Shown here: in pieces, positions 1-11,414 of the stretch
Layout of the letters: the number at the start of each line of letters is the position of its first letter
How positions within the stretch are numbered: position 1 is the first letter of the stretch
Source of the DNA: Ulota crispa
Taxonomy: Eukaryota > Streptophyta > Bryopsida > Orthotrichales > Orthotrichaceae
NCBI GenBank assembly: GCA_963920765.1
Contig: OY987245.1
Span: 17,376,727 to 17,440,726, forward strand
Reading direction: 5' to 3'
Length of the DNA: 64,000 nt
Notes under the pieces: generated by a model
Told to the model about the DNA's origin: nothing
The model's database searches: none
The model's input: the letters and a program-made list of their open reading frames with translations, nothing else
Program-made: the position numbers and the translations under genes

Positions 1-144
1 GCCCTCAAAGGAAGAAGGGAAGTGGCATGCACACCAAAAAAAACACCTGAAAATTTTGCTCCAAGGGTATTTGTGAAATTTCTGAAAAAGCAGGGGTATC
101 TATGAAATTATTGCAAATTTCAGGGGTATCCATGAAATTTTCCC
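1..144. mobile_element. MULE-like miniature element (family A), right half, cut by window edge
   Basis: The last part (for example AAAAAGCAGGGGTATCTATG, then GGGGTATCCATGAAATTTTC) is nearly identical to the right end of the complete element at 699-1018. The terminal repeat ends TTTTCCC at 144. The left half and its target duplication lie outside the window. It sits in the first intron of the PARG gene. Confidence 0.8.
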
Positions 145-204
145 AAAAATCTAACACTGAACAAAACAAGTCAAAGCAGTCGCTTGTAGTTGACAAGGTC
201 TTAC

Positions 205-595
205 CTCCGGGTTCAGTGTGGCCGGGGTTTTCACGGTGGAACGCAAAGAGCTTTGCCAAATCCTGTGACTGATTGTTCAGCAGAAGGGGCAACGAGAGCG
301 CAAGCTTTGCTATCCCAGGTAAGACTTGGTGGAAGAACTTGCGAGCGTCAGGTCGAGATAGCAGGTCATCAAAGAAGAGAGAGATCCCGTCCGCGGCATC
401 CCGTGCCACGTGTTGATATTGATGGTCTGCAAATCCACTCTCTCGTTGCATGTCAAGTATGCAATCGTAGAGCGCTTCCCCGCTCTCCACCCGGCTTGCT
501 CCAGGCCCTTTGGCCAATGCAAGGAGCGAGTATTTCACATTCTCTGGCCACTTGTAAGATCCAGCCCAGGAACTCACCGGTAAAATCCTGTCCAT
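205..595 (-). CDS. PARG: Poly(ADP-ribose) glycohydrolase (PARG), first coding exon, partial gene
   Basis: Hydrolyses poly(ADP-ribose) chains in the nucleus during DNA-damage and stress responses (family knowledge). Only the N-terminal helical part is present. The translation from the ATG at 595 begins MDRILPVSSW and contains DGISLFFDDLLSRPDARKFF followed by LPGIAKLALSLPLLL, which matches the accessory region at the start of plant PARG proteins. The exon ends at 205 in a GTAAGA donor (131st codon split after its first base). The catalytic GGG-X6-8-QEE region would lie beyond the left edge. The track upstream of the ATG opens with a non-ATG codon, so 595 is the first usable start. The intron that follows contains a MULE-like miniature element at 1-144. 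Recognition rests on remembered family similarity over 130 residues. Confidence 0.75.
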
Positions 596-698
596 CTTTG
601 AAAAATCCAATTACCCTGTAAGATAGAGGACATTAACACCATTAGAAATCTGAACCCGTCTCCCATGCTGACCCCTGTTGCCAACAGCAATTCATTTA

Positions 699-1018
699 GG
701 GAAAATTTCATGGATACCCCTGAAGTTTGTAATATTTTCATAGATACCTCTGCTTTTTCAGAAATTGCACAAATGCCCTTGGACCATAATTTTTAGGCAT
801 TTATTTGGTGTGCTAGTACTTCCTTCATGACCAATGTTGAAGAAGGGAATGTAATGAACCAAAAAAGAAGCAACGTGCGCACAAAGGAAGAAGGGAAGTG
901 GCATGCACTACAAAACAAACGCCTGAAAATTTTGGTCCAAGGGTATTTGTGCAATTTCTGAAAAAGCAGGGGTATCTATGAATATTGCAAACTTCAGGAG
1001 TATCCATGAAGTTTTCTC
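699..1018. mobile_element. MULE-like miniature inverted-repeat element (family A), complete, 320 bp
   Basis: Long terminal inverted repeats begin GGGAAAATTTCATGGATACC on the left and are mirrored on the right (reverse complement GAGAAAACTTCATGGATACT). The element is flanked by a perfect 9-bp direct repeat ATTCATTTA at 690-698 and 1019-1027. A 9-bp duplication with long inverted repeats is typical of Mutator-like elements. It has no coding capacity. Related copies lie at 1-144, 2916-3947 and 17462-17773. Confidence 0.85.
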
Positions 1019-1027
1019 ATTCATTTA

Positions 1028-2915
1028 TTCATACATGTAATTGGGATACATCTACCAAGTTTTACGTAAGCATGACTTTGGCGAAGTCTCTATAGCTTTA
1101 AATGGAAAAGAAATCGTCTACTTTCACTTATAGTGTTCCCAATTTGAAATAACAGAAGAAAATCATACGTGCATCTACGACCTCCCACGTACATAACAAA
1201 TTCATACGGTGCATGACACTTATAACCAACAACTCCCAATTCAAGTGGTTAACCTAAGGCTTTGTCAAAAAAATGTTATCAAAAATAGATGAAGCTTAGG
1301 GTTTGTCCCGCTTGGTGGTGCAATTACTTTTGAGCTAATGAGTATATGTGTTGTGCTTTAGTATTTCTTGTTTGGCCAACAGTTGCTGGTTATAGGTGTC
1401 ATGCACTATACATAGTGATAAATATTTGATCTAAAGCGAATTTAGTAACAATCTCTCCACTGAATGTTATAATGGCCTTTCAAAGAAAGCATACTCCTAC
1501 ACATAAGATATAATAACGGGAACAGTATCCATTACCTCAGGTCAAGACCCCGGCACCAAAATGGTAGTTAAGATTGCTTGGTTTTCCAAGCTTCGGTGCT
1601 GGTTGTTCTTCATCCGTAAACCTCCCAAGAGACAAAATCTCCATGTCTTTCCCGAAACCCTAAACTTGTGTTCTCAAAACTCTGAACTTCGACATTAAGC
1701 TTACAATCGTCTCCTGGATTTCTACCACTGTACCAGTATGCAAGGAGCTTTGCGATAACAAGGATGATTTCCTGCTATTCAGTAGATTGCACGGGAAGGG
1801 AAGTCCATCTCCATGTATTGTAACACAAATCTTGTAGGAGGCATAAAAAGCCTGGAAGACAAATGCAGGAGAACATGTACACACTATACACCATTAGATT
1901 TAGAGAGCCAGTGAGTACTATAGAGGACTTCAAAGAGGAAACACATTATACTTTAGGGTGTGAAATAAATATACTTTAAAGACTCCCGCAGATGAAGACC
2001 ATGAGCTCGGTAACAGGATCCTCCTAAATCACAAACCCTAAATCAGAAGAGAATTAAATAGGGTTTGTAATAAGGCTTGAACTATTACTAGACAATGGAG
2101 GCATGTACAAATTAAGCTTTCATTTTGTCAAAAAGGATCCACTACAGATTGATTAAGCTCATTAACATTTCGTTTTTACAAATACGCTTGGTTTACATAC
2201 ACATTGAACAGAACTTTGTCACCTTAGAATTACGTAGCACGTCCCCTACACATTGTCCCTTTATCAATAATTGTTCGAGAAAATTTCAATTATAACAGAA
2301 AGAACCAGCAGCATGAGCTTCAGAATGTTCGGATTAATCTCATAATCAATGGCGATGATCAGATTCGGAGTTTAGATTACAAAGAGCACTTGAATGTCTA
2401 CTTGAAAACATGCGAATGAATCCAAAACGTCATTAATTCTAAGAGATGAAAGGGAATTGCAGATCAATGCCCCGTACTAATCGACGAGGGAGAAAAATCG
2501 CAGCTGTGATGTTGGAATTTGCCCTAAAAGCTTAAATTGGAACCAAAACTGGAGCTCATGATATCTACAACGGGGGATTTTATGTACACACTTGCGCGAG
2601 TTTTGTTGATTAGCATACCTGAGTAGAAAAACATAAATGTGGATCGTCGTCACGGTTGCTTCGGCAAGTTTTCAAGCTTTTTCAAGCTTGTCTCGCAGCT
2701 CTGTTCCCGCAGAAGCTGTGATGCTGTCGGTAAGCCCATACCTCGGTGTTGACAAATGGAAGATGATAATAAGGTGGTCGGACAAATGGAAGGTGATGAT
2801 AAGGAGGTTGGCAATAATGTTGCAATCAACTCTAGTATAAAGTTATGTGATGGTGACATTAGAGAAGAGATCTCAGGTCTCTGGAGCAGTGATCTCAAAT
2901 CTGATTTTTCTACAA
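1028..2915. other. Spacer upstream of PARG, unassigned exon-like stretches
   Basis: This stretch is not obviously repetitive. On the minus strand a splice-like acceptor (TTCCAG near 1860) is followed by open sequence to about 1690, and a second open stretch near 1540-1650 reads MEILSLGRFTDEEQPAPKLG in one frame. The pieces do not join into a frame I recognise. They may be a decayed gene, untranslated exons or chance. The PARG promoter must lie in the part next to 600, but no clear TATA box was found. Confidence 0.3.
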
Positions 2916-2959
2916 GAGAGAATTTCATGGATACACCTCAGGTTTGCAATATTTACATA

Positions 2960-3263
2960 AGGTAGTAGCACCCATAAGCGTCAGTGTCCCACCTCTGAGA
3001 TTTTGGAAAATTTGTGGAAGTGAATAGATGTAATGACAAGGATGTACAAAATGTGAACATGAAATCTTAAAAGTGGTTATGGGTGCAATGGCAGTTTGCT
3101 CTTTAAAAATTCACAACTTATTCTTAGAATATTCAAATAATACATTCAAAAGTGCAAACTCTTTTTTTTTTGGTTCCTAATAGGATCCTATAATTTGTTA
3201 GTTGTTTGTTAATAGTCATCATGTTCAAAACCCTTAGTTTGATGTTTATGGGTGCTTCTACCT
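2960..3263. mobile_element. TA-target miniature element, family B (copy 1)
   Basis: Terminal inverted repeats AGGTAGTAGCACCCATA and (reverse complement of the right end) AGGTAGAAGCACCCATA. The element is flanked by TA at 2958-2959 and 3264-3265. It is inserted in the family A copy at 2916-3947. Other copies lie at 4514-4923, 10612-11150 and 34402-34720. The TA target is characteristic of the Tc1/mariner group of miniature elements. Confidence 0.8.
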
Positions 3264-3269
3264 TATGTA

Positions 3270-3671
3270 AGGTAGGAGGTTCTAAAATGGAGCGTTTAAC
3301 CCTTGAACGCACAGGGTTTGAAAAATGACGGGAATGCGGACCGAAATGGTCTGCTTGGGCACTTAGGGGTTAAGGGCTGAAACTAAATTTTGGGGAGGTG
3401 AAACTTCTCAAAATATTTTCCAATTAACTTTCTTTGAAAGACAAGAGGAATTGGCATCTAACCTAAGATATTTCATAATTCTTGGAGCTTTGTGGACTTT
3501 GTTATGAAATTTTGAAGTGAAAAGGCCATAGGTGCTCTAAAGTGGTGCACCTCCTCAAATGTGTATCACCTGTACATTGTTGAAGGGTTATGAAAATAAC
3601 ATGTATAACTTGAGTACATTTGAGGAAGTGCACCATTTTAGAGCAATGCACCACTTTAGAACCTCCTAACT
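3270..3671. mobile_element. TA-target miniature element, family C (copy 1), carrying a TTAA insertion
   Basis: Inverted repeats AGGTAGGAGGTTCTAAAATG / mirrored at the right end, flanked by TA at 3268-3269 and 3672-3673. It lies only 6 bp from family B copy 1. A second copy at 36031-36358 aligns along its length except for a 74-bp block (70-bp element plus one TTAA) that begins at 3296. The first ten or so bases resemble family B, so B and C are probably subfamilies of one group. Confidence 0.8.
3296..3373. mobile_element. 70-bp TTAA-flanked element inside family C copy
   Basis: TTAA at 3296-3299 and 3370-3373 encloses a 70-bp insert that starts CCCTTGAACGCACAGGG and ends GCTTGGGCACTTAGGGG. 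The related family C copy near 36050-36070 has only GGAGCATGTAAGGGCT at this place, so it serves as a near-empty site. This supports target-site duplication of TTAA. Confidence 0.75.
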
Positions 3672-4513
3672 TACCCTTGTGTTTCAGAGATTACTTAGAT
3701 ATCCTTGGACCCAGATTTTCAGGCATTTGTTTAGTTGTGTATGTCACTTCATTTCTTCCATTGTGTGCTTGTTGCTTCTTTTTTGTTTTGTTACATTACC
3801 TCCTTCAATATTGGTCATGAAGAAAGTACAAGCACAACATAAAAAATGCCTAAAAATTATGGTCCAAGGATATTTGTGTTATTTTTGAAAAAGTATGGGT
3901 ATCTATGTAAATATTGCAAATTTTAGGGGTATTCATGAAATTCCCCATTTTTATAATTATTTTAAAAGGCTAAAAACACTACACTAAATATTGCATTTAG
4001 GTTGCCCCACATGAATTTTTATTGATATTTTACACTATAAAAACACTTGTTAATGCTTCAATGATTTTCATGAGTGCAATAAACAAATTTTATCAACAAT
4101 AAGGACTTGGCAACAACAATGTTGTCAAAAAATAAATTAATGTTGTTTAAGACATAAATCATGTCAAACCCTAATACTTAGAGAATGGCATGAGTTTCCA
4201 AAAGTTCAAACAATGAATTATGAGGTAACTTTCCAAGATAAGGCAATCAAAATGCACCATTTTGTGTTCACAGATTATTTTAGCTAGCTACACACTCTCC
4301 ACACTAATATTGTTAACTCACATTATTTCAAACAAAAAATAGGTGAATTGTAAGGCACACTGATGAAGTAATTCAGATGGGACGAAGTTGATTTAATATT
4401 TTTTGGGTTAGAATATTAATATAGGGTATTGCTATTGTCACCAAAACTTTTGCTACTATCACCACCACAATCTTTGCTATTACCATCCCCATTAAGAATT
4501 TTTACAAGTACTA

Positions 4514-4923
4514 AGGTAGGAACACCCATAAGCGTGACACTAAGGATTTTAAAGTAGGAAAATTTAGTTGATGAACTCTAAAAAAAATAGTGCTAATTAA
4601 GTTAGGAAGAAGAAATTAAAAATAGTGGCATCAATTTGAAAGTTCCAATTGCAAGCATCTGTTTACAAAGATATTTCAAAGTCCTAAATCACTAAAAATG
4701 TATAGTTATGTATAGGAGATGTCTTTAGTGTGCTCATATGCTCATAATACTAAATTTGAAAATTCTTAAATAGTGAGATGGGACACTCAAAACCGTCATG
4801 CCAATCACCCAAAATCATCACTTTGTCACCCATAACCAATTTTTTTAATTGTGAGTTATTGATATCATTGACACAAATAAGCATTGGGAATGAGGGCCCT
4901 CACAGTAAGGGGTGTTCCTACCC
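4514..4923. mobile_element. TA-target miniature element, family B (copy 2)
   Basis: Left end AGGTAGGAACACCCATAAGC, right end mirrored as GGGTGTTCCTACC. TA lies at 4512-4513 and 4924-4925. The interior is diverged from copy 1 and holds no gene. Confidence 0.7.
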
Positions 4924-5575
4924 TACTACACCACACATATCCTTTGTCATTACCACCGCACCTTACTACTTACTGTGACACTTTTCTCAACCATTGATAC
5001 TCTTCTTGTAATGATAATCACACAATCACAACTCAATTGAAGGGGTTGCAAGAAGGGTCAAAATATTTTACCACAATTGCATAACTTGAAAACAAACTTG
5101 CTTTCTAAACATAAGCAATCAAAAGGTTGTGCCTTGCCAAGACGCTAGCAGTATCAACCTCCATGAGAAAATAACATTTATTTACTATTGTATTTCTATT
5201 AGCCAATTCAATTGGCTTGGATACTACTAGTAGAAAAAAAATTCACAGGCGTTGGTAATTTCTAAAAGGGCTTTTTCAAAATCCTCCTCTTGATCCATCA
5301 TCATCTCTTTTCTAAAACCACATTTTGTTTGTAAATATTTGCTTTGTAATTGGATCAGAAAAACAATACCATATAAACAAAATTTTACTAGTATATTCAT
5401 TGATAGTTTTTTTTTACTTCATGTCCAACTTCCTTGTTTGTTTTTATAGTCTGAACAAAATATTTGCTTTCTAAAACCTCACAATGAGTATAAAAAGATA
5501 CAAGTTCACACTATAATTGATAATATGGAATAACTATTATTTTTGGTCAGATTTAGCATTCAAATTGAAACATTA

Positions 5576-5849
5576 GGGGAGATTTGAACCCCCACATGGG
5601 CAGAGAGTTGGGTTGTTTTGGCCAAGCTGTGAACCAGCCACAGGTTGTCAAAAATTTGAATAACAAAAAAATAAAGAATATCAAAAAATATTATATATAT
5701 ACATATAATATGCAAAAATATAAAATAATAAAATGAATATTGTCATTTGATGTAGCATGCCGTCAACCACATTATACTGCCCAAGGAACAAGTTCCCAAA
5801 TTTCCTATAGTTTGGAAATTCAAAGCCCTTATTTGGGTTCAATCTCCCC
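5576..5849. mobile_element. Inverted-repeat miniature element, TA-flanked
   Basis: Left GGGGAGATTTGAACCC and right GGGTTCAATCTCCCC form terminal inverted repeats about 16-20 bp long, bounded by TA at 5574-5575 and 5850-5851. The inverted symmetry extends a few bases into the flanks (CATTA/TAATG). It has no coding content. Confidence 0.6.
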
Positions 5850-8828
5850 TAATGTCCCATGTTTTTTTCTTCTAACTACATCTACTAAAATTTGTTTTCT
5901 TTTCTTTTTGGTATTTGTTTTTTGTAGAGTACATACATAACATTACTTCGCAATTCCATGTTTATTGCTAAACTTCTAGAAATTTGTGAAAATGTATTCT
6001 CTAATACTTTTCATCCTCAATAATTTTTTAGCATTCTCAATAATGTTTCAATGCATGATTTGAAATAACCGAATTGCTCCAATATACTAAAATTCAATGT
6101 TGGAAAAGAAACATAATCAAATCTAGATAATCCACCATTAAAGATAATGATGTATCTTAAATTACCAAAAAAGTTGGGTAGACCGTGCAAAATTAAAATG
6201 TAAAATCTTCATTGTCTATTGTTGATTGCTTAGAAATGTCTTCCTATATTTTTTTTCATGTAAACATGACTCACATAGAGAAAAGGATTTTAAATCTTTC
6301 TCTCTAGGATTTTCTCCTTGTCCTTTATGGCTCACGGTTTCTACAATCCCATATAATTCAATCTCTTCTGCAGTATTTGAAAGTTTTGTATATAGACAGT
6401 TAGCCCTATGCATACTCATCCATTTAATTTCATGAATTCTAGAAATGCCATAAATTTAGTCATGATGGATAATTATTTGCTAATTTTGTAAGAATTGTAG
6501 ATTTCCTTGCTCAAATGAATATCTAAACTAGCTTGTCAAAATTCTTCCATAAAAAAATGTATCACTATGTTTGGTATACCAAAAATATTGGTGTTTTTTT
6601 GTTTTTATAGTATAAGAATAGTTGCAACTCTTTTGATTTTGCAATTATAGCCATCGCTAAGAAAAATGGTTTCTCTACTTAAAAATTTCTTGTTATCAAT
6701 AAATCAATCTTTTGGATGAGTAATAACTTTGTAACTCCAAAATCCATGTTCCAAATTGAGTTATCTTTGTGTAAAAGATTAGTGTTTGTAACCAAAAAGA
6801 TGGAGTTTTTCTTTATCTTTTGACCTTAACCTCCAAAGCATGAGATTTAATTATTTTTTTAAATCCATTTTTAAGCAAGCCTTCCTAGATATGACATTAG
6901 TTGGATTCTTTATAAGGAACAACTAAACATTTGTTTCACTAACAACTTGATACTTGAATTATTTTCATGGTAAATCCAATTGTGATTCAAATATCAAAAA
7001 TCATAATGAATTTCATTTTGAATTAGAAACAATTTGGACAATTATGATAGGTGACTCTAGTTGGAGTGAATTTGCTTGAATATACTCTATCAACGCACAT
7101 ACAATATAATTTCAAAAATTATAAAATACAAAAGCAAAAGATTTGGACTTAAAGGCCATTAAGAGAAGGGCACAATGTCAAAAATTAAGCAACCTACTTC
7201 AATGGTCTCTAAGTCCAAACCATTTGCTTGTGTGTTTAGCAACTTTTAAAATTGTATTGTATGCGAGTTGAAAGGCAAGCAAATTTAGAACAATTGAAGC
7301 TATCTATTATAAATTGCTTATAGTTTAGAATAAAGGCATTATAGGGTTTAACATTTAAATCAAAATTGGGTTTATTGTAAAAAAGCTCCATGCAAGCATT
7401 AAGTTGTCAATGAAACTCATGTCTGTTTTTTTATTTTTTATTTGTTACAAATATCACACTTGGAAAGGCTTGCCCAAAAATACTCAGAATTGCATTAAGC
7501 TTGTTATTTGGACATATAAATAGTCTCAAACAATGTCTATGACCACATCAAAATTTTAAATTTTAAATTTTAAACCTTCTACAAGTCAATGTTTGACATA
7601 AAGAGGAATTAAACCCTAAATTGTAAGCACAATTTATTGTTGTTTCACGTGAGGCCCAGAGAGGTTTAGCTTCACCTGCACTTATTGAGAATTGTTTATT
7701 GCACCGGCAATCTCAACAGCCGCAAACCACGGCCACGTGAGATTTGTTAATGCCGCCAACTTTTGTCTTCTTGTTGGCGCTTGTTCATGCATTAACATTC
7801 TCCTCCTTCTTGATTGAATCACTTGACAATGAATTTATAGTGCTCATGTTCAAGGCGCACTATGTCTTGCTATTGGCTACATTATTGAGTTACCATGGTA
7901 GCAAAAGAGGGAGAAGAAAAGGTGAAAGAGTTTAGAGATTGGAAGAGTTAAAAAGAAAAGAGTGAAAGGATGCGTGTGAGAGCTTGCTACGGCCAACGAA
8001 GAGAAAGAGTAGCAAAAGAGAAAGCTACAAGAAAAAAAAGCTAAGAGAAAAAGCTGAGAGAGAGAGAGAGAGAGCTGCGCTGCAAGCACGAGAACAAGAG
8101 AGTTGCATGACGAGTGCAAGTGAGCTACTCAATGACGACAAGAGAGCTACGCAATGACAAGAGAGCCTTGATAAAAGTTATTGACCACCTTGAAAAGTGG
8201 TCGATTACTTTTCTTCAATAATTGTTATAAAGGCTCATAACTTTGAATTACGAGCTATCTCTAGCATAAGTGAATAGGGAAAATGAGATTTAATTCAGAA
8301 TGTTTCTTACAAGCAATCCTCCACCTCTAGAATTATAGAGTTCCTTTGTTTTTGTTCATCTCTCTTCTATTCCTACATGTCTTCCACATCCAGTTTTTTC
8401 TGCATATGCGCAAGTTTTAGACTGTCAGTAGAACAACCTTGCCGTTTAATTTTGTTGTTGCAGCGCAAGGAGCACGTGGAGGCCTACAACAAAATCACAA
8501 TGCAGCAATACCAGTGGGAGCGGATTCACGGGCTTCTGATTGCATAGTTTCCTCATGAATCAAAAAAGAAAGTGAGATCTTTGTCCAACAAGTGGGAGAA
8601 GTTGTGCAATACAAATTTCAGAATTAAGAAGTCACAAAATTAGACAAAGATTAACGTGCAAGATAATGTAGCTAAATTCATCTTTTACAATGAAATTGAC
8701 AACAGCCTCAACCTTTCAGCAAAAGCAAATGATGTGTTTGGCAGTATAGATTATTATTGTTGGTTTTGTTTGCATGCACATGTTAATGTTTGGTCAATGA
8801 TTATTATTACTATTGTTGTTTTTTTCTA

Positions 8829-8831
8829 TTA

Positions 8832-8866
<35 letters not shown>
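8829..8866. repeat. (TA)n microsatellite
   Basis: An almost uninterrupted TA dinucleotide run lies inside the broken trihelix-like locus. Confidence 0.9.
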
Positions 8867-8868
<2 letters not shown>

Positions 8869-9138
8869 CCTTAAATTTTAATGCATATTGCTCTTTGCTA
8901 ATCCATTTAGTTGTAATTTTGTTTATTAATTTTTTCATAATTTTTAATTTTGTTTCATTTTAGGTATGGACCAAGATGGACCAAACAAGTACTTCCAATG
9001 CACCAGTACCTAAACCAAATATTTCTTTTGCGCCAGTATTTGAAACATGTACTTTGAGAAGAGCTATGGATATTGGATGATTACAAAGAGCTGTCGTGGT
9101 TGCAGTGAGCACAGCGCATCTCTTTGACATTTTCCATT

Positions 9139-9289
9139 CACTACAAGGAAAATTGTCCAAAATGACAAAAATATGTCCAAATCAACATAGCCTAATCTAC
9201 AGAAATTATCCAATTTGACAGTTTTTTTGTCATTTTGGACACATTTAGTCAATTTGGACATGTCAATTAGGACACAATTTCTTGAAGTG
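9139..9289. mobile_element. CACTA-like miniature element
   Basis: Begins CACTACAAGGAAAATTGTCC and ends (reverse complement) CACTTCAAGAAATTGTGTCC. The flanking 3-bp duplication is ATT at 9136-9138 and 9290-9292. CACTACAAGAAA termini and a 3-bp target duplication are the hallmarks of En/Spm-CACTA transposons. At 151 bp it is non-autonomous. It interrupts the trihelix-like pseudogene. Confidence 0.8.
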
Positions 9290-9591
9290 ATTGGTGCAAA
9301 TCATAAGAGTTGTGGCAGTAGTTTGCAAACCCATGCAACACAGCTACCCGAATGTTGTAGCAAATGGATAGCTAGACTAACTAAGCATGCAAAAGTTGAC
9401 AAGAGTATTACGAATGCATTAAATACTTTAGCCAATTCTATGTCAAAATGGAAAAGTTAAGAATTGAAGCTACTTTAACAATGCACAAAGAAAATAGAGA
9501 TTTGAAACTAGGCATATTCCGTATGCAACAAGCTAGTAGCAAACTCATGGCCGTTTTGTTTACTAATATTGTTAAGAAAACTAGAGAGTAG

Positions 9592-10611
9592 TTCATTTTT
9601 TGTATTGTTTTTGTTTTATTTTCTTTATGAGTTATTTATTTAATTTCAATTTGACTATAAAATATAAGCAATGTTGTAGTGACAAGTTCTATTACAATTT
9701 CAAAATTTGAGGGTATCTTGGACACAAAGGGATTCTAGAGCTCTAAATCCTTAGAACATCTTACACAACAAACAATCTACATGAATGAACAACACAAATA
9801 GAAGAAACCTTTGCTAAAAGGAATCAAATGAAATTACATAAACATTCATATCACAATATACAACGTTTTAAATGAACCTCAAACTCTAACTTCTAATGGC
9901 TGTGCAGACTATACATACAACTTCTCAAATGAACCTTAAACCTAACTTCCCATGGCTTTGCAGACTATGCCTGTTGGTGTAGCAGAGAGGGTACGTAACT
10001 CTAGAAAAGCGTGGCGTAGCAAATATTGGCAAAATAACAAAATGGCAAAATCTCCATGTGCATGGAGAAGCACCTTGCTAGGACCGCCACTCTAGTGAGC
10101 TAGTCGCGCCCGGCCACTTGGCCATGCAGGTGGCAGGTGGCAAGTGACGGGTGGCAAGTGGCGAGGGGCAAAATTGGTCAAGTACGTGGGCTATATGCAA
10201 TTTCAAATTAGAAAAGCATATTCATCTTTAGCATCCGTGTAAGATACGCTTGGAAAGTAGCATAAATCAACTTACAAGCACAATCCAAATAAACTAAGAT
10301 CTCTTACGTCTAGTGAATTAATTCACAAAGATGTTTCTGGAAGAAAAAAAAAGCACCCATCACTTAAAAGATCCATGTATGATATTATATACAATGATGA
10401 TGCAACTATGTACCTAAAAGTTTGTTCATTTTGCTGAACAAAAGTCTAAAGCTTTACCCTTTTCAAATGGGTTGTGAAGTTAGTAAAAAGAGACACAAGA
10501 ATTGACATCATATCAATTTGAATCAATTAAGGCACCAAATTCATGAACAATGAGTTTAGTAGGTATGTACCTTGATGATGAGAACATCTTACAATAGACT
10601 AATATGAAATA
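9592..10611. other. Spacer with short duplications
   Basis: No gene seen. A roughly 60-bp segment is repeated around 9880-9970 (GCAGACTATAC and GCAGACTATGCC), and a GGTGGCAAGTG-type repeat occurs near 10130-10170. Confidence 0.45.
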
Positions 10612-11150
10612 AGGTAGGAGCACCCATAAGTGTGAGTTTAAGGGTTTTGAACATGATGACTATTAGTAAACGTTTAGCAAATTATAGGATCCTGTTAGCA
10701 ACAAAAAAAAAGAATTTGCACCTTCAAATTTATTATTTGGATACTTTGAGACTAAGCTGTGAACTTTTAAGGAGCAAATTGCCATTGTACCCATAACCAC
10801 TATTAATGCTTGAACGGCCCAAAAGCCCTTTGTGGCCGTATGTACGGCCGTATATAGATGTATTTGAGCTACTCTGAGGACTTTCCAAAAAAAAAAAATG
10901 CAGCCACCATCATACAACCCTTTTATATGTATGATTGTAACACTTAATTTCCAACTGATTCAAACTTCTGAATATTGATTGCGGCTGTTTTTGGTATTGT
11001 ATCTCTAGAGCCCAGAGGCCCTTCAAGGGTTAAGATTTCATATTCACATTTTGTACATCCTTGTCATTACATCTATTTACTTCCACAAATTTTCCAAGAT
11101 TTCAGAGCTCATGCTTATGGAGACCCTCACAAGGATGGGTGCTCCTACCT
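10612..11150. mobile_element. TA-target miniature element, family B (copy 3)
   Basis: Left end AGGTAGGAGCACCCATAAGT, right end TGGGTGCTCCTACCT. TA lies at 10610-10611 and 11151-11152. At 539 bp it is longer than copy 1 because of extra internal sequence. Confidence 0.75.
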
Positions 11151-11414
11151 TACACCCCACAACAAAATAGGTACATCAAACGTGATAATCAAATAGTTAT
11201 GGAGATGACACGTACCACAAGCTATGTGGTAAGTTGGTAACAATACTTTTTATGTATGCCTTGGCAAAACACGCTGTTATATATACTTTCTTACAAAACT
11301 AATGAACAAAATGAATAAGTGCCTGTAGTTACACTTTGAAAAATATTAGTTGAATTTTGCAAAAAGACTACATAAACACAACAACAATCCTTTTGGAGAA
11401 GGGGTAATTCATAA

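Larger units (their letters stand above)
2916..3947. mobile_element. Family A MULE-like element split by two later insertions
   Basis: The left end (2916-2959) and right part (3672-3947) are the two halves of one family A copy. Flanks TTTCTACAA (2907-2915) and TTTTTATAA (3948-3956) agree at 7 of 9 positions, with both differences C to T, as expected of an old 9-bp duplication. Removing the two insertions at 2960-3263 and 3270-3671 restores the sequence around ACATATGTACCCTTG, matching ACATAGATACC in other copies. Confidence 0.8.
3957..7640. other. AT-rich repeat-derived spacer
   Basis: No gene was recognised. It contains family B copy 2 (4514-4923) and an inverted-repeat element (5576-5849). 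The rest is AT-rich with only short chance reading frames. Confidence 0.6.
8464..9591 (+). pseudogene. Broken trihelix / Myb-SANT-like gene fragment
   Basis: After an acceptor-like TTGCAG at about 8464 the plus strand reads RKEHVEAYNKITMQQYQWER, stops, and then in a related frame gives VRSLSNKWEKLCNTNFRIKK, which has the look of the helix spacing in trihelix or Myb/SANT-like DNA-binding domains. Farther on, 9290-9460 reads LPECCSKWIARLTKHAKVDK and, after a frame change, MEKLRIEATLTMHKENRDLK to a stop near 9591, resembling the coiled C-terminal part of such proteins. In-frame stops, frame changes and a CACTA-like insertion at 9139-9289 show it is not functional. The family may be a host transcription factor or a transposon-associated Myb-like protein. 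Confidence 0.5.
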
